Part shown: positions 34,405 through 42,693 of the stretch, in pieces
Layout of the letters: each line of letters starts with the position of its first letter
How positions within the stretch are numbered: the stretch's first letter is position 1
DNA from: a virus
DNA length: 64,000 nt
Direction: 5' to 3' (one strand)
Virus record (IMG/VR): IMGVR_UViG_3300049215_000771
Span: 434,001 to 498,000 of that record
Made by a program: the position numbers and the translations under genes
Notes under the pieces: generated by a model
Told to the model about the DNA's origin: nothing
The model's database searches: none
The model's input: the letters and a program-made list of their open reading frames with translations, nothing else

Positions 34405-34784
34405 CGGGTTTTCCTCTCCGTTTTGATGTCGTCCCTGGTGTCGAACACGCCGTCAGGTCCGGCTGAAACCACAATCACCCGCTCGCCGGTACGGATGATG
34501 CCGGTCGATTGGTAGGTGATTCGGAGAGCATTTCCCCAGGGATCAATCGGCACTTCTCCGTGGAAGTGATGGTATTTGTAATTGTTCTTTCCGTCTCGAT
34601 CTCCGTGAAGCTGGTCGGCGAAAGATTCAACTTGTCTGTTGGCTTCTTGCTTCTGCCGTTCCAGTTCCGCCCATCTCTCGGCATTTTGTTGGACATAGGC
34701 ATTCCACCCGAACCAGCCCAGCCCGCCGAAAACAACAAGGCCCAGGAAGAAAAGCCCGATAATCCAAGGATGCTTCACTGTCAT
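34401..34784 (-). CDS. membrane-anchored pseudopilin-like protein
   Basis: A 127-residue protein: N-terminal transmembrane helix (IIGLFFLGLVVFGGLGWFGW), short coiled coil, then DPWGNALRITYQ and VVSAGPDGVFDTRDDI. The last two resemble the C-terminal calcium-binding part of GspG-type pseudopilins. No prepilin peptidase site is evident. Start 34784 is 8 nt from AAGGG. Host-derived cargo is inferred. Confidence 0.6.
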   Translation of the reverse strand: MTVKHPWIIGLFFLGLVVFGGLGWFGWNAYVQQNAERWAELERQKQEANRQVESFADQLHGDRDGKNNYKYHHFHGEVPIDPWGNALRITYQSTGIIRTGERVIVVSAGPDGVFDTRDDIKTERKTR

Positions 34785-35398
34785 GACCATTTCCCTTCAA
34801 GGTAGGATTGGATGACCTGCGGGTACATGATCCTTTCGGCTTCTTGCACCCTAGAGGCCAGGGAAACCAACGTATCGTCCTCACGCACTGGCACCCTGGT
34901 TTGCGCCAAGATCATTCCGTGGTCATACTCGTTATCCACAACATGAACGGTACTACCAGTCCATTTTTCTTTTGCCGCCATTACAGCCTGGTAGACATGA
35001 AGGCCATACATGCCCTTGCCGCCGTATTTGGGGAGCAAAGAAGGGTGGATGTTGAGTATTTTTCCTTCCCATTCAGGAGTCACGACCAGTTTGCAAGTTT
35101 TCACGACCAGACTTGGTGATTTGTGCCGGTTACGTTTGGCATGGCCGAGTATCTTGCCGCTGTGTTCTTCGTCGCTGTACTTGCCGTACCAGTCGGTATC
35201 GTGGCCGAAGTCCTTCGGAATGATGACGTAGGGAACCAGTCCATTCCGCTTGGCAACTTCCGACGCCCCACATTCCCGCTTATTGGTGATTACAGCGTCG
35301 ATCCGGGCGTTTTTGATGATACCAGACTCAATCGCCTTGGCGATGGCGTTCAAAATCGTGCCAGCGCCGGAAACGAGAACCACCAATCGTTTCTTCAT
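34781..35398 (-). CDS. purN: PurN-like formyltransferase
   Basis: A 205-residue protein of the phosphoribosylglycinamide formyltransferase fold. LVSGAGTILNAIAKAI is the ribonucleotide loop, NIHPSLLPKYGGKGMYG has the Asn and His of the catalytic triad, and VHVVDNEYDHGMIL the Asp. Normal PurN size. It would move a formyl group from 10-formyl-THF to GAR in purine synthesis. The substrate might differ in a phage. ATG 35398, ATGA overlaps. Confidence 0.85.
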   Translation of the reverse strand: MKKRLVVLVSGAGTILNAIAKAIESGIIKNARIDAVITNKRECGASEVAKRNGLVPYVIIPKDFGHDTDWYGKYSDEEHSGKILGHAKRNRHKSPSLVVKTCKLVVTPEWEGKILNIHPSLLPKYGGKGMYGLHVYQAVMAAKEKWTGSTVHVVDNEYDHGMILAQTRVPVREDDTLVSLASRVQEAERIMYPQVIQSYLEGKWS

Positions 35399-35682
35399 GT
35401 CACCTTTGCGAACATCGGCTTGTCTTCCAGCCATTCCCGTTGAAACTTGTTCAGGGCGTAGATCATTTCCTTCTTGTCGGCAATGTCCTCCCCTGTCTCC
35501 AGGTACTTCGTCAGCACCCGGCGAACCTGTGATCGCTTCCCGTACAGGCCGTTGTCCTTCGTTCTGTACCAATGTGCTGTCTCATTAAGAAATAAGTCAA
35601 CCAGGTCTTTGGCACTGAACACAAACCTGCCCTGATACTCAGGGGTCAGTCGGTACGTCGGCTTTTTCTTCTTTGCGCTCAT
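35395..35682 (-). CDS. unknown protein
   Basis: A 95-residue basic protein starting MSAKKKKPTYRLTPEYQGR, helical. It overlaps the upstream gene by 44 nt and purN by ATGA. No family recognised. Confidence 0.6.
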   Translation of the reverse strand: MSAKKKKPTYRLTPEYQGRFVFSAKDLVDLFLNETAHWYRTKDNGLYGKRSQVRRVLTKYLETGEDIADKKEMIYALNKFQREWLEDKPMFAKVT

Positions 35683-35965
35683 CTTCAAACACCTTCTTGA
35701 AGGCGGCGAACAACTTCTCCGACACCTTGTCGGTATGATGCGTTGCACGAAGGAAGTTGTACAACATCGCCCGCATGTCGCCAATGTCCATGATGAGATT
35801 CACATCAACCCTGTCTTCCTCGTCGTTGCCGACGCTCAGACAAGTCACGACAGTCTCATCGCCTTCCGGCCCGCCGATGCGTCCCAGGTACGTTTCCTTG
35901 TACTTGGCGTAGGTCAGCTTCAGGTTGATTAGGGCGTTCACCGGGCGTCCGTCATCACTTGCCAT
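35639..35965 (-). CDS. unknown protein
   Basis: A 108-residue protein (MASDDGRPVNALINLKLTYA start) with an acidic strand-rich middle. ATG 35965 lies inside the end of the ATP-grasp gene, with GGAG 11 nt upstream. No family recognised. Confidence 0.6.
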   Translation of the reverse strand: MASDDGRPVNALINLKLTYAKYKETYLGRIGGPEGDETVVTCLSVGNDEEDRVDVNLIMDIGDMRAMLYNFLRATHHTDKVSEKLFAAFKKVFEDERKEEKADVPTDP

Positions 35966-37100
35966 ATTTATGTCTGCTCCCGTAAACATGGGGCACAAAC
36001 CGAGAAAGATTGCCGGTGATGATGGAGTCGTCTTCTCGGATGCCGACGCCACAAGCCCATCCGTTGATGATCCAGCTTCCAATGCAGGGGTGCTTGCCAT
36101 CGAAGTTGGGCAATTCCCAAATCTGCTGGTAGATGCCGGGTCCGTCGTATGGTCCCTCAGTTTTCAGGTACAACTTGCCATGCTCGAAAATCTGAATGTT
36201 CGCTCCCTCCCGGCTGAAAATCGGCTTCTTGACGTAGTTGCCGTCAGCGGGTGGGTCGAAAGTTGTACGAAGCAGGTTCGGATGGTCAGGGAACAACTCC
36301 CAAAGGACAGGAAGGATCGCCTTGTTGGAAAGGATGGCTTTCCACGGCGCTTCCAGCCAATTCGTAGTTCGCTCCAGGACCATCGGGCCAAACTGCTCCC
36401 GTTGCATCCATTCCCAGGGATATAACTTGAAGCAGTTGGTGATTTCGTTTTCGTCCAGGTCAGTGAAAACCCGGCGTTCGGGATGCCAGCCGATGTTCTC
36501 AACGTCGATGTAAGCCGTCTCCCAGCCCGCTTGCGTGGCGACATCACGGAGATAGTTGACGTTCATGTAGTCTTCGACGTGGCCGGCAAGGGCGGCGAAG
36601 TACATGATTCCAGGGCGTTGAGTCTTGACGGCTTTCCAGGCTTCGATCAGCCGCTCGTGAATGCTGTTGAACTGGTTCCTGGTGGGGAATTTGTCGTTCA
36701 ACCAAAACCACTGGCCCACGGCGGCTTCCAGCAACCCGGTTGGAGTATCTGCGTTGTACTCCAACATCTTCGGCTCGTAAGACCCATTGAACACAAGATC
36801 GAACCGACCGTAGATGGTGTGTTCGTCGTTCTCCCAGGAGTCCCGAATGTACTGGCGAAACTCACGAGGAATGAGGAACTGATCGAAACGGTCTTCGTCG
36901 ATGACGTGCTGAATCGCCTCCAGGCAGATACGATTCAACTCGTAAGTTGCGGCTTCAAGCTGGTCCACTTCCTGTGGCGTGAACTCGTAGTAAACACTCT
37001 CGTCCCAATAAGGCACGCCGTCTACCGTGTGGTAGTACATGCCCTGGGATTCGACTGTTTTCTGCCAGTCGGGACGAACATCCGTTGTGTGCCGTTGCAT
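35955..37100 (-). CDS. glutathionylspermidine synthase-like ATP-grasp ligase
   Basis: A 381-residue protein matching the synthetase half of glutathionylspermidine synthase: FDLVFNGSYEPKMLEYNADTP (glutathione-binding), YVKKPIFSREGANI (ATP-grasp lysine region), and CGVGIREDDSIITGNLSRFVPH at the end. The amidase half is absent. Free-standing forms are common in bacteria and large phages, with uncertain amine substrate. Starts right after the TAA of the upstream gene. Confidence 0.85.
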   Translation of the reverse strand: MQRHTTDVRPDWQKTVESQGMYYHTVDGVPYWDESVYYEFTPQEVDQLEAATYELNRICLEAIQHVIDEDRFDQFLIPREFRQYIRDSWENDEHTIYGRFDLVFNGSYEPKMLEYNADTPTGLLEAAVGQWFWLNDKFPTRNQFNSIHERLIEAWKAVKTQRPGIMYFAALAGHVEDYMNVNYLRDVATQAGWETAYIDVENIGWHPERRVFTDLDENEITNCFKLYPWEWMQREQFGPMVLERTTNWLEAPWKAILSNKAILPVLWELFPDHPNLLRTTFDPPADGNYVKKPIFSREGANIQIFEHGKLYLKTEGPYDGPGIYQQIWELPNFDGKHPCIGSWIINGWACGVGIREDDSIITGNLSRFVPHVYGSRHKYGK

Positions 37101-37433
37101 TTAGTCCTCGCCAGCAATCGCCAACTCCGGGTAACGCTCGTTGTCACCATCGAAGTTTTCGATGAATTTCACGACGGCGGCGGGCGGCTTCACACTGAAA
37201 ATTTCATCACCGAATTCGATGTCGATAGTATCGCTATCGACAGCGATCTCGGTTGCGCTCCTGAAAAGTTTCTTCACGAACTTCGCCGTAGGACAGTCGG
37301 TAGCACTGCCACGCTCTCCCATGCACTTCTTGGCAAGAAGCGCCTCGGCGACCTTGTTGGGACCAGTGCCCAATTCCTTCAACGCAGGCAGAAGCCGTTC
37401 TTCCACCTTCTCCTGGGTCCATTTTGTTGCCAT
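37101..37433 (-). CDS. unknown protein
   Basis: A 110-residue protein. An N-terminal helical part has two Cys (CMGERGSATDC), and the C-terminal half is strand-rich and acidic. AAGGAGATTCGGA before ATG 37433. Co-transcribed with the ATP-grasp gene. Confidence 0.65.
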   Translation of the reverse strand: MATKWTQEKVEERLLPALKELGTGPNKVAEALLAKKCMGERGSATDCPTAKFVKKLFRSATEIAVDSDTIDIEFGDEIFSVKPPAAVVKFIENFDGDNERYPELAIAGED

Positions 37434-37444
37434 TCCGAATCTCC

Positions 37445-37747
37445 TTATGCGCCCGCCGTGGCCGCATGGCCCATAGAGCCAAAACCGCCACGAACCGAGC
37501 TAACTGATGGTGACGAACTGAAACCCCTAGACGATCCTCCTGCTGTAACAGTCACGCCGGATGGCGTTGTTGGAACATAACCGCCGTGCCCGCCTTGAAA
37601 ATACCACCATGATGGTGCAGTCTGAACAGGCGGGGCCGATTCTTCTTTTTCTTCTGAGTGGCTAGAGCATCCACTCAAGATTAGCGACGAAGAAATCAAC
37701 ACGAGGCCGATCTTCTTCGTCAACCTTGACGGACGTAATAGTTTCAT
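37445..37747 (-). CDS. lipoprotein
   Basis: A 100-residue protein with signal peptide (LTKKIGLVLISSSLIL) and lipobox LSGC, then a Ser/Gly/Pro-rich low-complexity tail. ATG 37747 has GGTGG upstream. An overlapping frame on the same strand is not favoured. Confidence 0.65.
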   Translation of the reverse strand: MKLLRPSRLTKKIGLVLISSSLILSGCSSHSEEKEESAPPVQTAPSWWYFQGGHGGYVPTTPSGVTVTAGGSSRGFSSSPSVSSVRGGFGSMGHAATAGA

Positions 37748-37905
37748 GGCCCACCAGGACAAAATACACTGACCGGGTATAACCGCTCAACCCTTCCGAA
37801 CTCGGCAAGCCGGTGGCCGGAAGTCGTTTGTCCCTTGGTTTGAAATGCTTATAAGGCATTAACCGAACCTAGCGGGAAGGCAAAGCCTTGCATACCCGGC
37901 CAGTG

Positions 37906-38160
37906 TTAATGGATCACGTTGGCAGCGATGTAAGCGATGCCGCCGATGAGAGCGAGCATCGTCACCGACACCACGATGGCGACGGCGATGTTGCCCTTCT
38001 TCAGTTCATCGGTGAAATGCAGATCGGGAAGCAGTCGGTCGAACACCTTGTAACCGATCACCATTCCCACGATAAGCAGGAACAGCCCAATCAGCCCGAA
38101 GATGCCGGAACCGGCAGCCCCGACCCAAAAATTGTCAGGAATGGTCAAGTCTGCGAACAT
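37906..38160 (-). CDS. DUF350-like inner-membrane protein
   Basis: An 84-residue protein with two transmembrane segments (GIFGLIGLFLLIVGMVIGY and AVAIVVSVTMLALIGGIAYI). Between them is FTDELKKGNIAVAI, the hallmark loop of DUF350 proteins. AAGGAGTTCAACC before ATG 38160. Confidence 0.7.
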   Translation of the reverse strand: MFADLTIPDNFWVGAAGSGIFGLIGLFLLIVGMVIGYKVFDRLLPDLHFTDELKKGNIAVAIVVSVTMLALIGGIAYIAANVIH

Positions 38161-38232
38161 GGTTGAACTCCTTGAATCAGTTGAACCGCAGCACACAGGA
38201 AGATGATACTACCTTCCCCCTCGGTTGTAAAG

Positions 38233-38832
38233 TCACTTCAGAACATAACGCTTCTTGTCAGGGTCGTACTGAGCGAACAGACGTAACTCCTTGAGTCCCT
38301 TCCTGTTCCAGATACACCCGGAGGCACAATCCCACCCGTAATACCAGATAGATTCAAGCCGGCGCTTCCACTGATACGGAGTAATTTCCAGTGCCGAGTA
38401 TTGCTTGGACAATTTCGGCCAGTCGATATGCAAGCTGAGACGGCGCATCATATCAGGCATGGCCGGCAGCATAAAATCCAGGCCAGCATTTTTAGCCCGA
38501 AGCATGTATGCCGGCAGGCTCCCATATTCATCCTCGAACTCGTCGAACTCATCCAGATTGGAAATACGAAGCACCCTTTCTTCATCCACGACGACTTCGT
38601 AGATGTAGGGCTGGAACCAGTTACACCCAGCTTCCATCATCCAGTCGAACCAGGAGTCATTGAATCCATACCAAATACCCGTGGGCTTCATCTCAATACG
38701 CTGGCGCTTCGAGATGAACTTCTCGATGGGGTCTTTGGAAATATGCAAACGCCGGGGCTTGTCGTCGAACAGGTGATCGGCGATGAAGTCCTTGATGGCA
38801 GGGATCAGTGGAATCTTTGCGTCTTTCGGCAT
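38233..38832 (-). CDS. unknown protein
   Basis: A 199-residue Trp/Tyr-rich soluble protein (WYGFNDSWFDWMMEAG near residue 55; EFDEFEDEYGSLP). ATG 38832 has GGAGGG upstream. It lies just downstream of the terminator of the tRNA-Ser unit. Confidence 0.7.
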   Translation of the reverse strand: MPKDAKIPLIPAIKDFIADHLFDDKPRRLHISKDPIEKFISKRQRIEMKPTGIWYGFNDSWFDWMMEAGCNWFQPYIYEVVVDEERVLRISNLDEFDEFEDEYGSLPAYMLRAKNAGLDFMLPAMPDMMRRLSLHIDWPKLSKQYSALEITPYQWKRRLESIWYYGWDCASGCIWNRKGLKELRLFAQYDPDKKRYVLK

Positions 38833-38851
38833 CGGTCCCTCCATGAAAACG

Positions 38852-38877
38852 AAAAAACCCGCACGATGGCGGGTTTT
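38852..38877 (-). terminator. terminator after tRNA-Ser(UGA)
   Basis: AAAACCCGC pairs with GCGGGTTTT around a 6-nt loop. The minus strand ends in TTTTTT. It lies between the tRNA and the next gene; it may work in both directions. Confidence 0.75.
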
Positions 38878-38882
38878 ACAAG

Positions 38883-38967
38883 CGGAAGGTGAGGGAATCG
38901 AACCCTCTTCCCTTTCGGGAAACGCTTTTCAAGAGCGCCGCAGCCAACCAATATCTGCCTACCTTCC
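38883..38967 (-). tRNA. tRNA-Ser(UGA)
   Basis: Type II tRNA. Acceptor GGAAGGT with ACCTTCC, anticodon loop CTTGAAA, variable arm TTCCC-GAAA-GGGAA, T-loop TTCGATT, discriminator G, no encoded CCA. Reads UCA. Confidence 0.92.
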
Positions 38968-39022
38968 AAAACCCCTGGTTGATTATGCCATAACATAAGA
39001 GCAATAGCCAGAGGACTGCAAG

Positions 39023-39111
39023 CGGAAGGTGAGAGAATCGAACTCTCGGCCCCCGTTAGGGGGCACCACCTTTCCAGGGTGGCGTGACGAACCAACAGTC
39101 ACCTACCTTCC
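39023..39111 (-). tRNA. tRNA-Ser(GGA)
   Basis: Same acceptor as the neighbouring tRNA-Ser. Anticodon loop CTGGAAA, long variable arm GCCCCC-TAAC-GGGGGC, discriminator G. Reads UCC and UCU. Confidence 0.93.
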
Positions 39112-39134
39112 ATCGACCGTGAAGGGAACTGCTC

Positions 39135-39407
39135 TTATGGTAGTATAGATGCCGCCAATTTTTCCTTCAAGGCCAGAACCTCTGCCTCGGCGTCAGAATC
39201 CAGCAGTCCCTCCGCAAGATAGACATCGACAAAGACGAGAAGGTTCGCTTTTTCTTCGATAGAAAGTGGCTCATTTCTTTCCAGCTTATCACGCATATTC
39301 CAGGCCACCTTGCCCTGCCATCGGTCTTCAATGGCTGGGTAGGTGGCTTTGATGTAAGCGTAGCAAGCGTCAGCGAGGTATTCGACCTCTTGCGGCGTAA
39401 ACTCCAT
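39135..39407 (-). CDS. small helical protein
   Basis: A 90-residue all-helical acidic protein (MEFTPQEVEYLADACYAYIK). Start 39407 shares TGATG with the upstream stop. Unknown function. Confidence 0.65.
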   Translation of the reverse strand: MEFTPQEVEYLADACYAYIKATYPAIEDRWQGKVAWNMRDKLERNEPLSIEEKANLLVFVDVYLAEGLLDSDAEAEVLALKEKLAASILP

Positions 39408-40051
39408 CACTGCGTCCCGCTTTCCACACTCGGCTCGGCAGCATGGACCCCAGCGATCCCTGCGAAGTTGATGGGAACCTCGCTGTCCACGACCAGCGTG
39501 CCCACGGCGTCGTGCAGCACGATATTGCGAGCGCCCAGGGCGGCGATGGCGTCCTGAACGGCCTGCGGGTTGGCGTCATCGGTGAGGGTCACGATATACT
39601 GGTACTGACCAACTTCCTTCACTTCCTGGCTGTTCTCAACGCCACTGATGGCGGCGAAGTTGAGGGGAACCTCGCTGTCAACGGTCATGAGGCCCATGCC
39701 GTGAATCTCGATGTTGCGAGCGCCCTGCGCCGCCACAGCTTGTTTCACGGCCTCCAGGGTAGCCGTCGAGTCGAGGGCTTCCGCCGTCAGGGTCAGGACG
39801 TACTTCTTCATCTTCGTCTTGCCTTTCTTCTTGCGTGCTTCGTACTCGGCGATTTTGTTCGACATGAGGACCATGTGGGTCAAACCGCCAACAAACCCCA
39901 GCACTACGGATATGATCGTGATCCAGGGCATAGTTCCTAGACGGGAATCTAGGAATATGCCCAGGATCATCGGGGCGACCATTTCCATGCCGCACTGAGC
40001 AAGGGCCATATACATGCCCATTTCTTTGCGATCACCGTCGTTCGGGATCAT
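39407..40051 (-). CDS. AtpZ/AtpI-like membrane segment fused to two beta-alpha modules
   Basis: A 214-residue protein. Residues 1-75 have two transmembrane helices and look like AtpZ/AtpI-type proteins (MALAQCGMEMVAPMILGIFL; ISVVLGFVGGLTHMVLMSN). Residues 81-210 are two repeats of a beta-alpha module (YVLTLTAEA... and YIVTLTDDA..., each with ARNI..H......VDSEVP.NFA). I know no standard family with this fusion. ATG 81 could be a second start but lacks a ribosome site. Probably host-derived cargo. Confidence 0.6.
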   Translation of the reverse strand: MIPNDGDRKEMGMYMALAQCGMEMVAPMILGIFLDSRLGTMPWITIISVVLGFVGGLTHMVLMSNKIAEYEARKKKGKTKMKKYVLTLTAEALDSTATLEAVKQAVAAQGARNIEIHGMGLMTVDSEVPLNFAAISGVENSQEVKEVGQYQYIVTLTDDANPQAVQDAIAALGARNIVLHDAVGTLVVDSEVPINFAGIAGVHAAEPSVESGTQ

Positions 40052-40431
40052 TGCTTGCCCGCCGCCACCCGTTGTGCAGACATCAGGATATTGTAGTTGC
40101 TCATGCGCTGCTGCGCTTCAGCATTCGCTGCCGCTCGATTCTGTGCCCGCTGGATATTGATGGCCTTGTGCGCCGCCCAGGTCTGCTGTTGAAGCATGAG
40201 TCGCTGATTGTAGTAATCGAGCGGCGTCATCAACGTCTTGGTCGGCAACGGAGTCGTGAGTGTCGAAGGCAGCGTCGGCAATGCCTTCATCAGATCGGCA
40301 CGGGTCGGCGCACATTGCGCCGTACATTTTCCGTTCTTGCAGGAGAAGGTCGGTGGTCCGCCGATCACCGGCGCTTGCCCGAAGGCAGTTGCGGAAAATA
40401 CCAACACGGCGAGCAAAGACAGAATTCTCAT
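40048..40431 (-). CDS. secreted protein
   Basis: A 127-residue protein with a clear signal peptide (MRILSLLAVLVFSATAFGQA), then CKNGKCTAQC and a Gln/Asn-rich helical tail. ATGA overlaps on both sides. Unknown function. Confidence 0.7.
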   Translation of the reverse strand: MRILSLLAVLVFSATAFGQAPVIGGPPTFSCKNGKCTAQCAPTRADLMKALPTLPSTLTTPLPTKTLMTPLDYYNQRLMLQQQTWAAHKAINIQRAQNRAAANAEAQQRMSNYNILMSAQRVAAGKQ

Positions 40432-40955
40432 AGCTTCTTCCTCCGGTAATGGGAACGCTGGCGGTTTTCAAACGCCCAGCACTTGAACACTGTTTTCAGT
40501 TCTTCAGGTGAGGAAGCCCGGCGAAGCACGGTCCCGTCGATCATTTCTTCAGTCAAAACCGTAATCAGGATGGGAGGTTCGCCTTCTCTGTCATTCTCTC
40601 CAATGCAAAAAACAGCCCTACCAGATTGGTAGAACTCAAATTCCTCGCCCTCGGAGCGCTGCTCTTTCTTGAATGCTGCCAAGAACAACGGATCGACAAC
40701 CCTGGCCCCTGCTTCCTTGGCCTCCCGATACCGCTGAACAATTGAACGGTCGATGTACCTGGCCCCGATGTAAATGGCCTCTCGAATGTCCCGCTGAAGA
40801 TTGGCACAAGTCACACAACCTGGACACTTCCCCAGGTGTTCGTAACGCTTGGGATCAGCGATGCGCTCGATCCAGCGTTCACGAGCATGAGGCGTAATGA
40901 TGATAAGGTATGGCTTGCGAACAGGCACATCAGGGGTTGGAGGCTGCTCGTCCAT
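40428..40955 (-). CDS. DUF4258-like protein with Cys motif
   Basis: A 175-residue protein. IITPHARERWIERI near the N-terminus and the strands FEFYQSGRAVFCIGE and ILITVLTEEMIDG near the C-terminus resemble DUF4258/RelE-like domains. An insert holds CPGCVTC. Related in style to the gene at 29819. Function unknown. Confidence 0.6.
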   Translation of the reverse strand: MDEQPPTPDVPVRKPYLIIITPHARERWIERIADPKRYEHLGKCPGCVTCANLQRDIREAIYIGARYIDRSIVQRYREAKEAGARVVDPLFLAAFKKEQRSEGEEFEFYQSGRAVFCIGENDREGEPPILITVLTEEMIDGTVLRRASSPEELKTVFKCWAFENRQRSHYRRKKL

Positions 40956-40964
40956 ACCCCCATC

Positions 40965-41459
40965 TTACCCTGAAAAATCCTGGTTGTAAAGTCCCTTGCG
41001 AAGATACCACCGATTTGCTTCAAGGTACTGGAGGGTTCCGTTAAACTCCTCCTGCGGCACCCGGCTGAAATACTGGTTGATCCAGTTTTGCGCCTCGACG
41101 TTACTGGCCGGCATTGTCGGCACGGGAATGAAGTACAAGGTGATTGTGGTCGGGTTGCATAGCTCGAACAGTTCGCCTTCGGGAATCTCCTCGAACTGGT
41201 CGAGCAGCATCATGAAAGCACAACAAACTCGATGCTCCTCGTCGATGCCGATGAGAAACATCCCTTCCGGCCACTTATTGGGAGGAAGATACATCTGATG
41301 CGTTCGCATGTAGCGAACGCAATTCGCCATCCGACTCAGGGTCGGATCATCCTCGAAGAAACCTTCGTCACGTTTGAGTGGGTTGTCGGGATCGACGAGT
41401 TTGTGAATAGGAACAAGAATCGGCTTCAACGCTCCAAGTTCCCAATCAGGACTGTCCAT
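40965..41459 (-). CDS. unknown protein
   Basis: A 164-residue protein (MDSPDWELGALKPILVPIH). I start it at ATG 41459, because the longer frame would overlap a zinc-ribbon gene and GGATGGT precedes this ATG. No family recognised. Confidence 0.65.
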   Translation of the reverse strand: MDSPDWELGALKPILVPIHKLVDPDNPLKRDEGFFEDDPTLSRMANCVRYMRTHQMYLPPNKWPEGMFLIGIDEEHRVCCAFMMLLDQFEEIPEGELFELCNPTTITLYFIPVPTMPASNVEAQNWINQYFSRVPQEEFNGTLQYLEANRWYLRKGLYNQDFSG

Positions 41460-41460
41460 G

Positions 41461-41757
41461 TTACCATCCAGCTTGATAGAAGTAGTGACATCCAGGACAC
41501 TGCATCCGTACAGGGTCGCCGGCCTCAACGAAATACGGTTCTTTCTTCTCAAGAACCGTGCCGCATCTCGGACAAAACGTACTTCTGGCAACTGGAAGGT
41601 CTTTGGTGCATTGCTCATTCATAAGCCGCTGACTTTCCAGCAAGACCGCCGTGGTTTGTCGGGACCACTTATCGGAGATGCCTTTCAGCAAGCCATGCTT
41701 ATTCCACCGTGCCTCCAGTTGTTTTGCTTCTTCGAGGAAACGATGATTCGGGTTCAT
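41461..41757 (-). CDS. zinc-ribbon protein
   Basis: A 98-residue protein with a helical N-terminus and C-terminal FCPRCGTVL plus MQCPGCHYF, a four-Cys zinc ribbon. Its TAA sits just before the next ATG. Confidence 0.7.
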   Translation of the reverse strand: MNPNHRFLEEAKQLEARWNKHGLLKGISDKWSRQTTAVLLESQRLMNEQCTKDLPVARSTFCPRCGTVLEKKEPYFVEAGDPVRMQCPGCHYFYQAGW

Positions 41758-42257
41758 TTCACTATCACCTTATTCCCATCAACAACGATCAACTTCTCAC
41801 CTTCGACGATCTCGATGGGTTTTTCTTTTTTCTTTTTTTCTGGTGGCGGGTCATCGGGGAACATCTTCTTGTAGACTTTGATGTACACAATGTACAAAGT
41901 CAACGAAATGATGAGGAAGTCCAAGAATGCTTTTATCAGGTGGCCTATCTCAACATTCATGCCGGCGACCGGATGGATCACCATATCCCGCCAGTTCCCA
42001 GCAGAAGCCCCTCCGTTGACAAAATAATTGACGACTGGCATCAGGGCGTAGTCGCAAATTGCAGTCACGACCTTGTTGAAAGCAGCCGCCATAATAAGAC
42101 CCACAGCGACTTGCATCATATCTTTGTTGAAAGCGAACTTCTTGTATTCCTCCAACTCCTTGCTTGGGTCAATGACTATCGGGCCGAGCATTTTCTGTGT
42201 TGCATTGCCCGGCTCAGGTGGTGTAGGTTGTGGAGGAAGCGGCGTCACGTTGTTCAT
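41754..42257 (-). CDS. mscL: MscL-like mechanosensitive channel
   Basis: A 167-residue protein matching MscL architecture: EYKKFAFNKDMMQVAVGLIM leading into TM1 (AAFNKVVTAICDYALMPVV), periplasmic loop, TM2 (KAFLDFLIISLTLYIVYIKVYKK), then a charged tail. A Pro-rich N-terminal extension (about 40 residues) and basic tail make it longer than the usual 135. It would form a tension-gated pore in the host inner membrane; a lysis or osmotic role is conjecture. Start 42257 is 3 nt after the tRNA-Leu 3' end. Confidence 0.75.
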   Translation of the reverse strand: MNNVTPLPPQPTPPEPGNATQKMLGPIVIDPSKELEEYKKFAFNKDMMQVAVGLIMAAAFNKVVTAICDYALMPVVNYFVNGGASAGNWRDMVIHPVAGMNVEIGHLIKAFLDFLIISLTLYIVYIKVYKKMFPDDPPPEKKKKEKPIEIVEGEKLIVVDGNKVIVK

Positions 42258-42259
42258 AG

Positions 42260-42342
42260 TGGCCTGGGTGGGAGTCGAACCCACATGGTCTTGCGACCGG
42301 CAGATTTTGAGTCTGCTGCGTATACCGTTTCGCCACCAGGCC
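42260..42342 (-). tRNA. tRNA-Leu(CAA)
   Basis: Type II. Acceptor GGCCTGG/CCAGGCC, anticodon loop CTCAAAA, variable arm GGTC-GCAA-GACC, discriminator A. Reads UUG. Confidence 0.93.
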
Positions 42343-42347
42343 AACCA

Positions 42348-42548
42348 TCATGTGGTATTGTAGAATGACGACATGATGAGTCCAATCTGGATTGGTTTTG
42401 CGCCACCAGCCTTGGTAACTTCCAACCACGCCCGCTCGCACGCTGCGACTTCCACGGCATTGTCGGTCCAAGGTTCAAGCGGAACTTCCACTGTCATCTT
42501 CGTCCAGGTTCCGTCTTTCCACAGTAGGTACACTTCCACCTTCTTCAT
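42348..42548 (-). CDS. small protein
   Basis: A 66-residue alpha/beta protein (MKKVEVYLLWKDGTWTKMTV). GAGGAAGAAAA before ATG 42548, which shares ATGA with the upstream stop. Unknown. Confidence 0.6.
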   Translation of the reverse strand: MKKVEVYLLWKDGTWTKMTVEVPLEPWTDNAVEVAACERAWLEVTKAGGAKPIQIGLIMSSFYNTT

Positions 42549-42693
42549 TTTTCTTCCTCAGTGTGACCTTCACCCCGCCGTAACTTAACGACATCTCGGA
42601 GATGAAGGGGAAGTCCGCCAAAATTCCCGACGCCTGTTTCATCACTTGCCTGACGATTTGCAGGTCGTCGGCTGGGTTCTCGCTCCCTTTCAT
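42475..42693 (-). CDS. small protein overlapping two neighbours
   Basis: A 72-residue frame (MKGSENPADDLQIVRQVMKQ) with good site GGAGAATTGC and GC-rich third positions. It overlaps the tail of the next gene upstream (42545-43183) in another frame. Either both are made or the upstream gene ends earlier through a frameshift. Confidence 0.45.
   Translation of the reverse strand: MKGSENPADDLQIVRQVMKQASGILADFPFISEMSLSYGGVKVTLRKKNEEGGSVPTVERRNLDEDDSGSSA

Noticed and set aside
37662-37859. A 65-codon minus-strand frame overlapping the lipoprotein gene
   Set aside because: No ribosome site, and the overlapping frame has a clear lipoprotein signal. Not excluded, but not supported.
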